A stretch of DNA of 57,438 nt, taken from NCBI RefSeq assembly GCF_005876955.1, contig NZ_SSCL01000019.1, positions 1-57,438 of the forward strand. Reading direction: 5' to 3'. The translations under genes were made by a program, and so were the position numbers. The notes under the pieces are model-generated. The model worked only from the letters and a program-made list of their open reading frames with translations, was not told where the DNA came from and did no database searches. Below, in pieces: positions 15,849-24,089 of the stretch (its first letter is position 1; each line of letters begins with the position of its first letter). This DNA comes from Sinomonas gamaensis (GTDB lineage: Bacteria > Actinomycetota > Actinomycetes > Actinomycetales > Micrococcaceae).

Positions 15849-16826
15849 TCAGATCTCCATGTAGGCGGACTCGCCGGCCCCTGACGGGGCGAAGACGATA
15901 GTGATGGACGGACTCTTGCCAACGGGCCGTGCCCTGACAGTGAGGGTTCCTGGACGCTCGATGCGGGGAAGGAGTTCGTCGAGCGCTTCGACGAGGGCCA
16001 GCGTGTCGCGCGGGTCCATCACCGCACCGCGGTCATCGAGAAGGTGGGCCGTGATCCCTCGGGCCCGCGCCTTGGAGATGCGGGCGAGAACGTCATCAGT
16101 CGCGAGCGACCCACCCCGAACACGATCACGGAGAGCGGCTTCAGTCTCGAGCATGCGGTGACGGAGGTGCGCGGGGAGCTCGCTGTCCGGGTCCGCGGCA
16201 AGCGCCAGCGACGGCAATGCCAGATCCCTCATTTCCTGCACCCAGCCGGCCACCTCGACACTGTGGGCGCGCGCGCGTGCGGCCTCGTCGAGCAAGGCAA
16301 GCGCCTGTCTAGTTTTCTTCTCGGCTCGGCTGTCGTTGAGGTCCAGGAACCGTGCCAGCGCGATGGCTGTGGCGACGAACAGGGCAGGGGCGAGCGACAT
16401 GCGCGCCCCCTCTCCGATGCCGGGCTCGGTCGTCGAAGACCACTCAATCGTCAGGGCGGTGAAGAGGGCGCATCCAAGAGCGGCGAGGCGCGGCCTGCCG
16501 CGCATCGCGAGCACGATCAGCAGGCATTGGAGGGCCGCCGGGTGCCAAGCTGCGTACCCCGGCCAGCCGCTCCGGGACAGTCCGAACTGGACAAGAAATG
16601 TGATCAAACCCGTTCCGGCGACGGCAGACCACGACGTCGAAGCCGGAAGCTTCCTCCCGCCTGGCAGAAGCACGAGCGTCATGAGGACTGCATAGACGAT
16701 CATCGCTGAGACGCTCGCCTCGGGCTGTGAGGTGCCGTCCAACGAGGCCACACCGAGAACGATCTGTAGAACGGCGAAGGCAGCCGCGAGCAGGACGATG
16801 AAGGTCGTCGGGATGGAGCGGGTCAT
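15849..16826 (-). CDS. Histidine-kinase-like membrane protein lacking kinase motifs
   Basis: About 325 residues. Four or five membrane helices fill the first 150 residues. A coiled segment (RAEKKTRQALALLDEAARAR) leads into a region aligned in position with a dimerisation/phospho-acceptor domain, but it reads EVAGWVQEMRDLALPSLALA and has no acceptor His in an HD/HE setting. The C-terminal domain (LLPRIERPGTLTVRARPVGK) resembles an ATPase fold without the N, G1 or G2 boxes. ATG 16826 overlaps the real kinase's stop (ATGA), so the two are co-translated. Likely a pseudokinase or co-sensor partner of the kinase. Family knowledge and inference; no homologue was compared. Confidence 0.65.
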   Translation of the reverse strand: MTRSIPTTFIVLLAAAFAVLQIVLGVASLDGTSQPEASVSAMIVYAVLMTLVLLPGGRKLPASTSWSAVAGTGLITFLVQFGLSRSGWPGYAAWHPAALQCLLIVLAMRGRPRLAALGCALFTALTIEWSSTTEPGIGEGARMSLAPALFVATAIALARFLDLNDSRAEKKTRQALALLDEAARARAHSVEVAGWVQEMRDLALPSLALAADPDSELPAHLRHRMLETEAALRDRVRGGSLATDDVLARISKARARGITAHLLDDRGAVMDPRDTLALVEALDELLPRIERPGTLTVRARPVGKSPSITIVFAPSGAGESAYMEI

Positions 16827-18001
16827 TGTCGGTGAACCTCCCACTCGAGCACGACCCTGGTTCCCTCGCCCGGGGCCGACTCAACGGCTGCCCGGCCTCC
16901 GGCATCCAAGGCCCGCTGGACGATCGACAGCCGGATTCCGAGCCGACGCTGATGCACCTCCGAGGGGTCGAAGCCTCGTCCGTCGTCGGCGACCTCGACC
17001 AGCAGCCTCCCGTCCTGCACGCGGGCGGAAATCGTTGCCCGGGATGCGCCGGAATGGCGGCTGGCGTTGTCCAGCGCCGTGAAGACGGCCTCCACGAGCG
17101 CATCGGCAGCGGATGCGGGCAGCGAGAGCTCGCCGTCCGGAGGCAGTGTCGAGAAGATGTCCACAGGCAGGAAGGCTGGGTTCTCGGCGACGGCCTGAAG
17201 GCGGGAGGGCAGCTCACCGAGGGGCATCGGGCTCCGGGCCGGCTCGGTGGCCGTATACTCCTCGAGCCTCCTCATCCCTTCGCGTGCGGCTTTCGCGGCA
17301 CCCAGGCGCTGCGCGAGCGTCACAGCCTGGGCGGCGGAGACGAGGGCTGTCATCACCGAGTCGTGCAGCACTGCGCCGAGCCGGTGCCGCTCAATGAGCT
17401 GTGCCCTGGCGCCGGCGGATTCCCGGTACGCGGCGACCGCCTGGGCTTCGGCCGTATCTGCGCGCTGCGCCCCTACACGGATGGCCTGTATAGCAACTGC
17501 CACAGCGATGCCGACCATCGCGGCGTAAGCCCCGTCCTCGCCGGCGACCGCGAAGCTGGCCGCGCCCCCCGGCGGAGAATGCCGGACCACGGCGAACAGG
17601 GCTGAGGTCGACAGCGCGTAGATTGCTGCCGCCTTGATGCCTGCGGCGCCGGCGAGGCACGCGGTTCCGAGGGAGAGCACATGCCAGAGCCATGGGGGCC
17701 CGACTTGGGGCCCGGGGTGTGCCGCTGGCCACGCCAGCAGGCCGATGGCTACGGCGGCAGAGAAGCCACCGAGCGCCCTCCGGTCGACTCGGCCCCTGAC
17801 ACTGGCCGCGACCATCCAGACGAGCGTGAACGCGGCGGCCCCGCCGAACACGAGGTTCCACCACGGCGCCAGTTCCGGCAGGTCGTCGAGGATGTCCCCC
17901 GCCCCTTGGGCGCAGAGCGCGACCGCGAAGACGGCGATGGACCTCGAAATGACCCTCTCGGCGGCCGCGCGGTGGCTGTCGTCACGCACGGCCGGATCCA
18001 T
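16823..18001 (-). CDS. Sensor histidine kinase, NarL-system type
   Basis: About 392 residues with five or so membrane helices in residues 20-180, then an atypical HisKA_3-like segment with the acceptor His at 213 (LGAVLHDSVMTALV). A HATPase domain follows, with ALDNASRHSGAS (N box, about 300), VADDGRGFDP (G1) and GEGTRVVLEW (G2). It autophosphorylates and passes phosphate to the regulator encoded directly upstream. Its start overlaps that gene's stop (TGATG), and its own stop overlaps the kinase-like gene, so three proteins are coupled. The signal is unknown; there is little periplasmic domain, so sensing is probably intramembrane. Confidence 0.85.
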   Translation of the reverse strand: MDPAVRDDSHRAAAERVISRSIAVFAVALCAQGAGDILDDLPELAPWWNLVFGGAAAFTLVWMVAASVRGRVDRRALGGFSAAVAIGLLAWPAAHPGPQVGPPWLWHVLSLGTACLAGAAGIKAAAIYALSTSALFAVVRHSPPGGAASFAVAGEDGAYAAMVGIAVAVAIQAIRVGAQRADTAEAQAVAAYRESAGARAQLIERHRLGAVLHDSVMTALVSAAQAVTLAQRLGAAKAAREGMRRLEEYTATEPARSPMPLGELPSRLQAVAENPAFLPVDIFSTLPPDGELSLPASAADALVEAVFTALDNASRHSGASRATISARVQDGRLLVEVADDGRGFDPSEVHQRRLGIRLSIVQRALDAGGRAAVESAPGEGTRVVLEWEVHRQ

Positions 18002-18729
18002 CAGTGGGATCCGGGGATGACCGGCGGCAGGATGCCATCCTTGATCGCGTTGATGAACAGGTGGACCTTCTGGGTCGCCGGCCGGTCCTGGGCCTGGTAT
18101 TTGGCCTTCGCCCGGTCGACGTAGGTCTTGGCTGTCGCCGACGTGCAGCCCATCCGCGCGGCCGTCGCGTCGATGCTCAGCCCCGAGGCGTACAGCCCGA
18201 CAGCTTCGCGTTCCTTCTCAGTGAGCGCGCTGCGCGAGAAGTCCACGTCGTCGTCGAGCACTGCGGCGAATTCGCGGCAGATCACGGGGCGCCCGGCGTG
18301 GACGTCTCGGACCATGTCCAACAGCTTGGATGTCGGCTCGGCCTTGCGCACGTAGCCCACTGCGCCGGCGGACAGGGCATCCCTGAGCGCGTCCGGATCG
18401 TCGGCGAGTGAGAAGACGACCACTTTGCACCCGTGCGACCTCAGCCTGTGGACGTTCATCCCGGGACTGGAGCCATCGCCCAGAGAGAGGTCCAGAGCGA
18501 CGACCTGGCACACGCCCTCGCCTGCGCCGATGAGCGCGTCGACCGTGGGAGCGTCCTTCGTGACGCGCACGGGCTGTTCGGCATGAGCGGCATCCAGGAT
18601 GGCCGCTCCGACGACGCCCATGCGGATTGCTTCATGGTCGTCGACGATGCCCAGCCTTACCGGGCTGGTCGGGGCTGGAGCGCCGAGACGCCGCCCCCGA
18701 TAGGTCGCCTGAAAAGGCTGGATCGCCAT
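18001..18729 (-). CDS. Response regulator, NarL/FixJ type with LuxR HTH
   Basis: About 242 residues. The receiver domain has the acidic pair D30/D31 and acceptor D80 (VVALDLSLGDG), the switch Ser (VVFSLADDPDAL) and Lys (GYVRKAEPTSK). The C-terminal HTH reads LTEKEREAVGLYASGLSIDA and then ATAKTYVDRAKAKY, a LuxR-type DNA-binding helix pair. It is the first gene of the operon with its kinase. ATG 18729 follows GGGGGCAGC; an in-frame ATG at 18843 would add a non-family 38-residue tail. The promoter region upstream is AT-rich and has a dyad at 18820-18842. Confidence 0.88.
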   Translation of the reverse strand: MAIQPFQATYRGRRLGAPAPTSPVRLGIVDDHEAIRMGVVGAAILDAAHAEQPVRVTKDAPTVDALIGAGEGVCQVVALDLSLGDGSSPGMNVHRLRSHGCKVVVFSLADDPDALRDALSAGAVGYVRKAEPTSKLLDMVRDVHAGRPVICREFAAVLDDDVDFSRSALTEKEREAVGLYASGLSIDATAARMGCTSATAKTYVDRAKAKYQAQDRPATQKVHLFINAIKDGILPPVIPGSH

Positions 18730-18819
18730 GCTGCCCCCATAGTCCCGGCGCTCCCTCTGGCGCGCTCCCTGTCCTGCGAGGAAGTCTAGGGGCGCACGGC
18801 CCCGATCACGTCCAGTTGG

Positions 18820-18842
18820 TGGATTTATTTCTAGACAATCCA
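18820..18842. promoter_or_regulatory. Dyad upstream of the two-component operon
   Basis: TGGATT and AATCCA are perfect 6-bp arms around 11 bases, inside an AT-rich strip about 90 bases before the response regulator. TTGACA occurs on the minus strand near 18865, a possible -35 element, without a convincing -10. Autoregulation through the dyad is plausible. Confidence 0.35.
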
Positions 18843-18938
18843 TGCAAACCCGATTTTCAAACTTGTCAAGATATGAATAGTTTCACTTTCAGATTGGATG
18901 AGGTACTCGAGCGCCTCGGTTGACGCCCTCAGCTAGAG

Positions 18939-19223
18939 CTATCCACTCAGGCCCGTGAGCGTGGAGTCGGAGCTCTTGACAGCGCAGTACGCCTTCGCTG
19001 AAACCTTGTAGGCGCCGACCTTCAGGGCGGAGGCGTTGTTCTGGCCTTTGTCCTTGAGCAGCTGCTCGATTACTTTCGACTGGTCGTCGGAAGACATCTT
19101 GTTGAAGTCCGAGCATTTCGTGTTGGCGCCGGCATTGCCAGAGCAGCCTGTGAGGGCGAAAGTGAGAGCCGCGACCGCGCCGGCGGCTGCTGCCACGTTT
19201 TTCCATTTCTTCGTCTTCATCAT
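18939..19223 (-). CDS. Small lipoprotein
   Basis: A 94-residue lipoprotein. Signal peptide with LTGCSG lipobox (Cys at 27); the mature part has two further Cys (KCSDFNKMSSDDQSKVIEQL and KAYCAVKSSD) that probably pair, in a short helical domain. The pattern of a DQ-K-hydrophobic helix between two Cys recurs in small Micrococcaceae lipoproteins of unknown role. GGAAGGAA lies seven bases before ATG 19223. It is unlinked to the response regulator operon except by position. Confidence 0.75.
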   Translation of the reverse strand: MMKTKKWKNVAAAAGAVAALTFALTGCSGNAGANTKCSDFNKMSSDDQSKVIEQLLKDKGQNNASALKVGAYKVSAKAYCAVKSSDSTLTGLSG

Positions 19224-19286
19224 TTGGGACTTCCTTCCTTCTGGCCACCACGGACGCGGATGGCTTGATTCCTTTGGTCCGGTCTG

Positions 19287-19799
19287 TCAGTCGTTGACGC
19301 GGACGAACACTTCGAGGCGCGGGTCGGCGGACTTGAGGACGGCTTCGAGGTCCTCGCGCATCCACCTCAGGTTCTCGTTCGCCGTCGGGCCGCCGTCGCT
19401 TTCCAGCCACCTGACGACGTCGAAAGTCACCGCTGATCCGGCTCCCCACGGCGCTGCTGCCACCACCGTCTCGAGGAAGCTGGCTGTCCTGTTCCCGATC
19501 GAGTAACGCAGGCAGACCGGGGTCTTCTCCGTAAGGCGCACATCCCCTGGCAGGGTTCGCCTGTTAGGAGCCGCCGAGAAAGCGGCTTCCACAGAGCGCA
19601 GCGCCACTTGGGGGCGAATCGACGTACGGTACTCGACGGTCTCGTGGAGAATATGTCCGTCTTCTGCCGGCTTGACTGAATCGAACTTCCGTCTCAGTGC
19701 CTTAGTCCCAGCTCTGAGGCCCCGATCGATCCTGGGCAGGACGACCACAAGCGCTGCAATAACCCCGACGAAGACAGCTGCGGCGAGTCCTTGGTTCAC
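19287..19799 (-). CDS. Membrane-anchored protein of unknown function
   Basis: About 170 residues. One N-terminal membrane span (LAAAVFVGVIAALVVVLP) is followed by a cytoplasmic or outer domain of mixed alpha/beta content (VALRSVEAAFSAAPNRRTLP, CLRYSIGNRTASFLETVVAA, NENLRWMREDLEAVLKSADP). GTG 19799 is preceded by GAGGGAGCC at a good distance, while the longer frame to 19952 is a shadow. No family recognised. It lies 63 bases upstream of the small lipoprotein on the same strand and may share its transcript. Confidence 0.62.
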   Translation of the reverse strand: MNQGLAAAVFVGVIAALVVVLPRIDRGLRAGTKALRRKFDSVKPAEDGHILHETVEYRTSIRPQVALRSVEAAFSAAPNRRTLPGDVRLTEKTPVCLRYSIGNRTASFLETVVAAAPWGAGSAVTFDVVRWLESDGGPTANENLRWMREDLEAVLKSADPRLEVFVRVND

Positions 19800-19902
19800 T
19801 TTGGCTCCCTCGGTGCTTTGCGGCAGCTGTGGCTGCTCGCTGGTCCACGACAGCACGAGGGATGTCTGGGGAGGAACACCAATCTCATGGGCGCACGGTG
19901 GC

Positions 19903-20024
19903 TGTCCTCCGAACAGTGGACGGGCTCGCATGAAACGGGTGTGATCCTGCATCCAGACCGTTCTCTCTCGCGGAGGCCTGGTACCAGTGCGCCCCGTTGA
20001 GAGGTGTCCTCCGTTCGGTGGACA
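19903..20024. promoter_or_regulatory. Two copies of a TGTCC-N-GGAC dyad in a divergent promoter region
   Basis: TGTCCTCCGAACAGTGGAC (19903-19921) and TGTCCTCCGTTCGGTGGACA (20005-20024) match at 16 of 19 bases and each is a partial dyad. They lie about 100 bp apart in the 331-bp gap between divergent genes, as paired binding sites would. The rest of the gap shows no gene. Confidence 0.45.
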
Positions 20025-20130
20025 GCGCTTCGCGCATCGGAGCTAGTTGGGAGGGCAAGTCCTTCGGCCTGTATAGCGTTTGGGCGTCGAGCTGCAGGCG
20101 GGCAGTTGGCCACGAACCTCGGAGGAGAAA

Positions 20131-20949
20131 ATGGAACGTTCGAGCAGGCGCCCAGCCAAAAGACTGCTCCCGATCGCCGCGGGGTGTTTGGCCGCCGGCG
20201 TGCTGGCGGGTTGTTCCGGCGCGGTGTCCGCTTCAAGTACTCCGTCTACGGCGTACACGCCGGCTGCCGCCCCCACTCCGGTCTATACGGCCACGATGGC
20301 CCCCACACCTGTCTTCACTTCGAAGCCGCTTGGCGCTGGTAAGACCTACACGCTGACTCTCAAGAACAGCCAGGGCTACTCGCAGAAGGCGACTCTGACC
20401 CTTTACCCGGGCCAGAGCGGTCACGACAAGTCGACTCTGCAGAGTGAGTGGGCCTCCGTCGGCGGAAAGGGCAGCGACCCGTGCGGGGACAAGACTATGA
20501 GCGTCGGGGGAATGACCGACGTCAAGGTCGTCTCCGAGACCTCCTATGTGGTCTACGGAACGCTCTCGATCGTCAACGAAAGCAACGGCTTTGCTGCCCA
20601 GGACATGAACTGGCAGTGGATCTCAAACACCGGCCAAGGGGGTTGGATGAGCGCTGCGACGCCGGGGGTCGACACCAGCATGGTGGTCATGGGTATCGGC
20701 TACGGCAACGGCCCGGTATGCAACGACATCGGCTCGGGCGGGTACATCATGAGCCCCAACTTTCAGAACGGCAACAACTGGGGCCCAGTCCCAGTCGTCT
20801 TCTACGTGGGCGGCGTCTACACACCGAACCACCCTCAGGGGAACATGACCGACGTCACTGCGCTCACACTGTCAGCCAGCGCTTTTGGCGCGGATATTAG
20901 GGACTCGAATGGCGCTTCCGTGAAGGGCGTTTCATTGCCGACCCCGTAG
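20131..20949 (+). CDS. Lipoprotein with Gly/Asn-rich beta domain
   Basis: About 272 residues. Signal peptide ends in VLAGCS (Cys near residue 28), then a Thr/Pro linker, then a beta-rich domain from about residue 70 (TYTLTLKNSQGYSQKATLTL ... VYGTLSIVNESNGFAAQDMN) with two Cys pairs (DPCGDKT, PVCNDIG). The long aromatic- and Gly-rich second half (ISNTGQGGWMSAATPGVDTS, GYIMSPNFQNGNNWGPVPVV) suggests an adhesive or carbohydrate-binding beta sandwich. GGAGGAGAAA precedes ATG 20131. Extracytoplasmic, function unknown. Confidence 0.7.
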   Translation: MERSSRRPAKRLLPIAAGCLAAGVLAGCSGAVSASSTPSTAYTPAAAPTPVYTATMAPTPVFTSKPLGAGKTYTLTLKNSQGYSQKATLTLYPGQSGHDKSTLQSEWASVGGKGSDPCGDKTMSVGGMTDVKVVSETSYVVYGTLSIVNESNGFAAQDMNWQWISNTGQGGWMSAATPGVDTSMVVMGIGYGNGPVCNDIGSGGYIMSPNFQNGNNWGPVPVVFYVGGVYTPNHPQGNMTDVTALTLSASAFGADIRDSNGASVKGVSLPTP

Positions 20950-21033
20950 CCCCCGCGTAGGTGGCAATGACTTCTTGGACAGTGCGTCCGCTTCAGTAGT
21001 GGGCTGGGTCAAGGTGGGGAAAGGTTCGATCGT

Positions 21034-21399
21034 ATGAAGGGGTGGGACACGCGGAGGAGGAGCAGCCTCGGCGAGGACATCCTCTTGGCCCGCCATGGGA
21101 CGAGGATCCGCGAGTTCGTCGTGGAAAGTGACGGTGCCGTTACGAGCGCTCTCCTCGACGACGCGACGATCGATGCAGTTTCCAATCTCCTGGTCAGGAC
21201 CGAGCGCACCCCACTTGACCATCTCGTCCTTCTTTCCTCCCACCGGCTTGATTCGGTCAGGAGGATCGAGCGGGCCGAGATCAGGTTCTGGGGCTGGACC
21301 GCGGCAGTGTTCCTCGCGTGCCTCGTGCTGGTCGTCGTACTGCTTGTCGCAGGCGTACTACCGACAAATACCGCTTCCGCAGCGGCTATGACGTCATGA
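21034..21399 (+). CDS. Small membrane protein with C-terminal span
   Basis: A 121-residue protein with a soluble N-terminal part (ATIDAVSNLLVRTERTPLDH) and one membrane helix near the C-terminus (WTAAVFLACLVLVVVLLVAG). It is tail-anchored in plan. ATG 21034 has a G-rich stretch upstream. No family recognised. It is probably co-transcribed with the small membrane protein at 21502, about 100 bases further on. Confidence 0.55.
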   Translation: MKGWDTRRRSSLGEDILLARHGTRIREFVVESDGAVTSALLDDATIDAVSNLLVRTERTPLDHLVLLSSHRLDSVRRIERAEIRFWGWTAAVFLACLVLVVVLLVAGVLPTNTASAAAMTS

Positions 21400-21501
21400 A
21401 GCGGGCTGGGAGCGCCAGCATCCGCCCAGGGCATGCCTTGCCGTCTCAAAAAGACGCGAGATGTGCCAAACAACAAGAGACAGAGAGCAGGGAGAAGAGC
21501 G

Positions 21502-21750
21502 TTGATCGAGAAGAACATGGGTAAGTACGCCCTCTACGCTGTAGCAATCGTGCTGATCGTCTGGTCCGGGATCTGGCTTCGGACCGGTTTCTACCTGAGC
21601 GAGCTCCCGGTGATCGCGATCATCGGGATCGCAGGTCTCGTGGCCTTGGTCGTGGCGAAGAGGATGCCTACGAGACGCCCGGATGCAGGGGCCACTCAAG
21701 CCACGAAGACGACGACTCCACCCGCCGAAGTAGTCGACACTCAGGACTAG
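21502..21750 (+). CDS. Small two-span membrane protein
   Basis: About 82 residues with two hydrophobic helices (YALYAVAIVLIVWSGIWL and LPVIAIIGIAGLVALVVA) and a polar tail (TRRPDAGATQATKTTTPP). The TTG at 21502 has GGGAG at a good spacing; ATG 21517 is an alternative that loses five residues. The frame open to 21433 upstream is Arg-rich shadow. Unknown function. Confidence 0.55.
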   Translation: MIEKNMGKYALYAVAIVLIVWSGIWLRTGFYLSELPVIAIIGIAGLVALVVAKRMPTRRPDAGATQATKTTTPPAEVVDTQD

Positions 21751-21787
21751 CAGCCGGGCCAGACTGCCAGCCGTCGGCGTCGGGAAT

Positions 21788-22311
21788 GTGAGGGTTCAGA
21801 TAAGGGCGCACCCACAGAAGGCAGACCGGGCGAGGCTAGGTACTGCCGCAGGGGGTCCTAGGCCTGGCGGTGATGCTCTCATCTTGCGTGGGTACTGCCG
21901 ATGGTTCGGGATCGGCCGCGCCAACAAACGCGCCGGTCGTTGCGACGCCATCGACGGATGGCGCACCGATTGATGGGGGCGCCCCTCGTTGAGCTCTTGA
22001 AAGTCTGCGTCGAGGGCGATTTCCGGTTTGGGCCCGGGCTACTGTACGGCTACAACCCTAGGAATGAGAAGCCTAATGGGGGCCTAGCGGCCGACGGGAC
22101 ATTCCTCGGCAGCCTCCCTCGAACTTATCGGACGAGCCAAGGGTGCAAAGACGCAATCCGCGAGCTAACAGAGTTCCCGCGCCGATCGAGTTCGCGTACA
22201 ACACTGTGACTGGACCGGCTGGTAATGCGGATGTGGGTATTTTCCGGTTCTCGGATGAGAAGGCATCGGCGGCGACCGTGCTTGGCCTGAGCCAAGTGGC
22301 TGGAGCCTGAG
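21788..22311 (+). pseudogene. Lipoprotein gene broken in several places
   Basis: Pieces in different plus-strand frames read as one lipoprotein. VRVQIRAHPQKADRARLG comes from GTG 21788 and VLGLAVMLSSCVGTADGSG (lipobox LSSC) from another frame, followed by VCVEGDFRFGPGLLYGYNP and TYRTSQGCKDAIRELTEF. APIEFAYNTVTGPAGNADVG ends at TGA 22309. At least two or three indels separate them. The plan matches the other lipoproteins in this region. No family recognised beyond that. Confidence 0.5.
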
Positions 22312-22626
22312 CCTCGGTCGGAGACAGCAACGAGCGCGCGAAGATCCAGATATGGGATCCGGCTTTCCCAGCTCGATAGGGCTGGGCGTCACCAGACGCT
22401 CTCGGCGAAGTATTCGTCGACGGCCGCCAAGAACGAGGCAGTGTGCAAATTGGAACGGAGGTCATACACGGCGACGGTTGGTCAGCCCCTGAGGAGAAGT
22501 CCTTCTTGGAGGGGTTCATTTCTGAGCTGGGAAAGCAATATGGCGGTTGGGGACCGGCGCCGAAGAGCCCCGGCACCGCCGAGGATGGCGATGTGCGGGG
22601 CTCTAGGCCGGAGGCCTCTGGGAAGA
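22312..22626. other. Degenerate stretch, fragments only
   Basis: Short coding-like pieces occur on both strands: plus TEVIHGDGWSAPEEKSFLEG near 22455 and minus SFLAAVDEYFAESVW ending near 22391. None can be extended into a gene. Probably remains of one or two decayed genes upstream of the DUF805 gene's 3' end. Confidence 0.35.
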
Positions 22627-23166
22627 TCAGGCGCCGTAGGCGGGCGCGGTCGGGCTGTCGAAGCGTCGGCCCTCTGGCTTCGGGCCGAGCAGGGTGAAGA
22701 CCAGAAGGACGATGCCGCCGACAAACGGGATGAGCCCGAGCAGGATCATCCATCCGCTCATGTTCACGTCGTGGAGCCGGCGGACGGTCAGGGCGAGGCT
22801 CGGGACGATCACGGCCACGCCCCAGACGACCAGCAGGATGTAGCCGATGATCGAGATCGGACCAGGGGTGGGGGTCGAATAGCTGTAGCCTCCGTAGGAG
22901 CTCCTGGAGCTGACCATGCCGACTGAGGTGATGATGTTCAGGACGATGCCAACGACACCGCTGACAAGGGCCCACCACCAGTACTCGGCCCGGCTGGCGC
23001 GGCCCGAGAAGGTGGCGTACTTCTTGAAGACACGCTGGACGGCGTCCTTGAACGGGGCGCCGTAGTAGGGCGCCCACAGGGGCGGTGCGGAGTTGAAGCC
23101 GCGCGGTGTCTGGGACGGGTACTCGGGAGCGGGATAATTCGAGTTCGGGTATTGCGGAGCGGACAT
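22627..23166 (-). CDS. DUF805 membrane protein
   Basis: A 179-residue integral membrane protein. A Pro/Tyr-rich leader (PQYPNSNYPAPEYPSQ) precedes the DUF805 core: KKYATFSGRASRAEYWWWAL is its signature start, followed by three or four membrane spans. VRRLHDVNMSGWMILLGLIP is the conserved RLHD-x-x-xSGW motif. DUF805 proteins are widespread inner-membrane proteins of unknown activity. ATG 23166 is preceded by AAGGGGGAATC. Complete and typical in length. Confidence 0.9.
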   Translation of the reverse strand: MSAPQYPNSNYPAPEYPSQTPRGFNSAPPLWAPYYGAPFKDAVQRVFKKYATFSGRASRAEYWWWALVSGVVGIVLNIITSVGMVSSRSSYGGYSYSTPTPGPISIIGYILLVVWGVAVIVPSLALTVRRLHDVNMSGWMILLGLIPFVGGIVLLVFTLLGPKPEGRRFDSPTAPAYGA

Positions 23167-23340
23167 GATTCCCCCTTGCTGCGTTATGGTGGCGAGCCGA
23201 TTTTATGGGTGAGTTGAAGCATGAAAACCTCATGGGATCGTGCCTGGGTGCCTTGTCCTCCATACGGGGGACAGGTGGATCTGCTACGGCTAATCCCCTG
23301 CGTGCGCCCGCGTACGATGCGCTGGTGGGAGACTGGGCGC

Positions 23341-23499
23341 ATGTGCGGACTGTACGTCACGAAGCGGGCAGCCTCTGACCTCATGCCGCTGTTCGGCGCA
23401 AGGAGCCGTACATCGAACGAGTCGAATGCTGGTGGTTGGCGGAGCAGTCGCAGACGGCCAGCATGCTCGGTTCTTGGGCGCTGGGGGCGGCGGGCATGA
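23341..23499 (+). pseudogene. Possible N-terminal fragment of a SRAP/HMCES-like protein
   Basis: MCGLYVTKRAASDLMPLFGA begins at ATG 23341. SRAP-domain proteins start Met-Cys-Gly, the Cys being the catalytic residue that crosslinks abasic sites, and continue with a similar helix ending in -LF. After this point the frame degenerates (Ser/Arg-rich) and no later SRAP motif is visible in any frame. A short decayed fragment is the best reading; chance resemblance is possible. Confidence 0.3.
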
Positions 23500-23588
23500 G
23501 CAACCATGTGTGCGGCAAAGCCCAGATCGCAACTCAGGGGCCCACGGCCCCGCTCGGAGAGGATGACGAGCTCGAGCTCGAGCATGGT

Positions 23589-24089
23589 TCACCGAGGGGT
23601 GTTAGCGCTCTGAGCCCGTCTGGACCTGTACTCGTGCCACGTGAGCAAGACGATGAAGATGTCGAAGGCCGTCAGCAGGACCAAGCCCAATGAGAATCTG
23701 ACCACGATGCGGTAGGCCTGGTACCCGCTGAAGACAAGGAGGAAGGCGATCATCCACGGGTAGGCCCACAGCCGGTCCCGGAGGACCGCCCACACCAGGA
23801 CGATCTTCACTGCCCCGTGCAGCAGCAGGTACAGCGCCCCGAAGAGCGACGACGAGCCGTTCATCGTCCCAGCCAGGTGCATCAGGGAATTCGCGATGAG
23901 GTCGTGCGGGTCCTCGGACAGCTCGTGCTGGGTCAGCAGCCTGAGGAGGGAGCTGATCTGCGACGGCGATACGAAGAGCAGCAGGACTCCGCCGGCGAGC
24001 TCCAGCACCCCGTCCAGGCCTTTGAGGGCGATGCTGACCCGGAAAGTACGCTCCACCCCAGTCCGGCGGGCCGGTGACTTGCTTTGCAA
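23589..24089 (-). CDS. DUF2127 family membrane protein
   Basis: A 166-residue protein with four membrane spans. The pattern matches DUF2127: TFRVSIALKGLDGVLELAGG in the first helix, then the polar stretch LLTQHELSEDPHDLIANSLM, LLHGAVKIVLVWAVLRDRLW and a last helix ending LTWHEYRSRR. The role of the family is unknown. ATG 24089 lies just at the end of the replication-relaxation reading, on the same strand. The short basic N-terminus (MQSKSPARRTG) precedes the first helix. Confidence 0.85.
   Translation of the reverse strand: MQSKSPARRTGVERTFRVSIALKGLDGVLELAGGVLLLFVSPSQISSLLRLLTQHELSEDPHDLIANSLMHLAGTMNGSSSLFGALYLLLHGAVKIVLVWAVLRDRLWAYPWMIAFLLVFSGYQAYRIVVRFSLGLVLLTAFDIFIVLLTWHEYRSRRAQSANTPR

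Noticed and set aside
22073-23263. Minus-strand frame of 396 codons
   Set aside because: Covers the DUF805 gene in a wrong frame and then antisense of the lipoprotein remnant.
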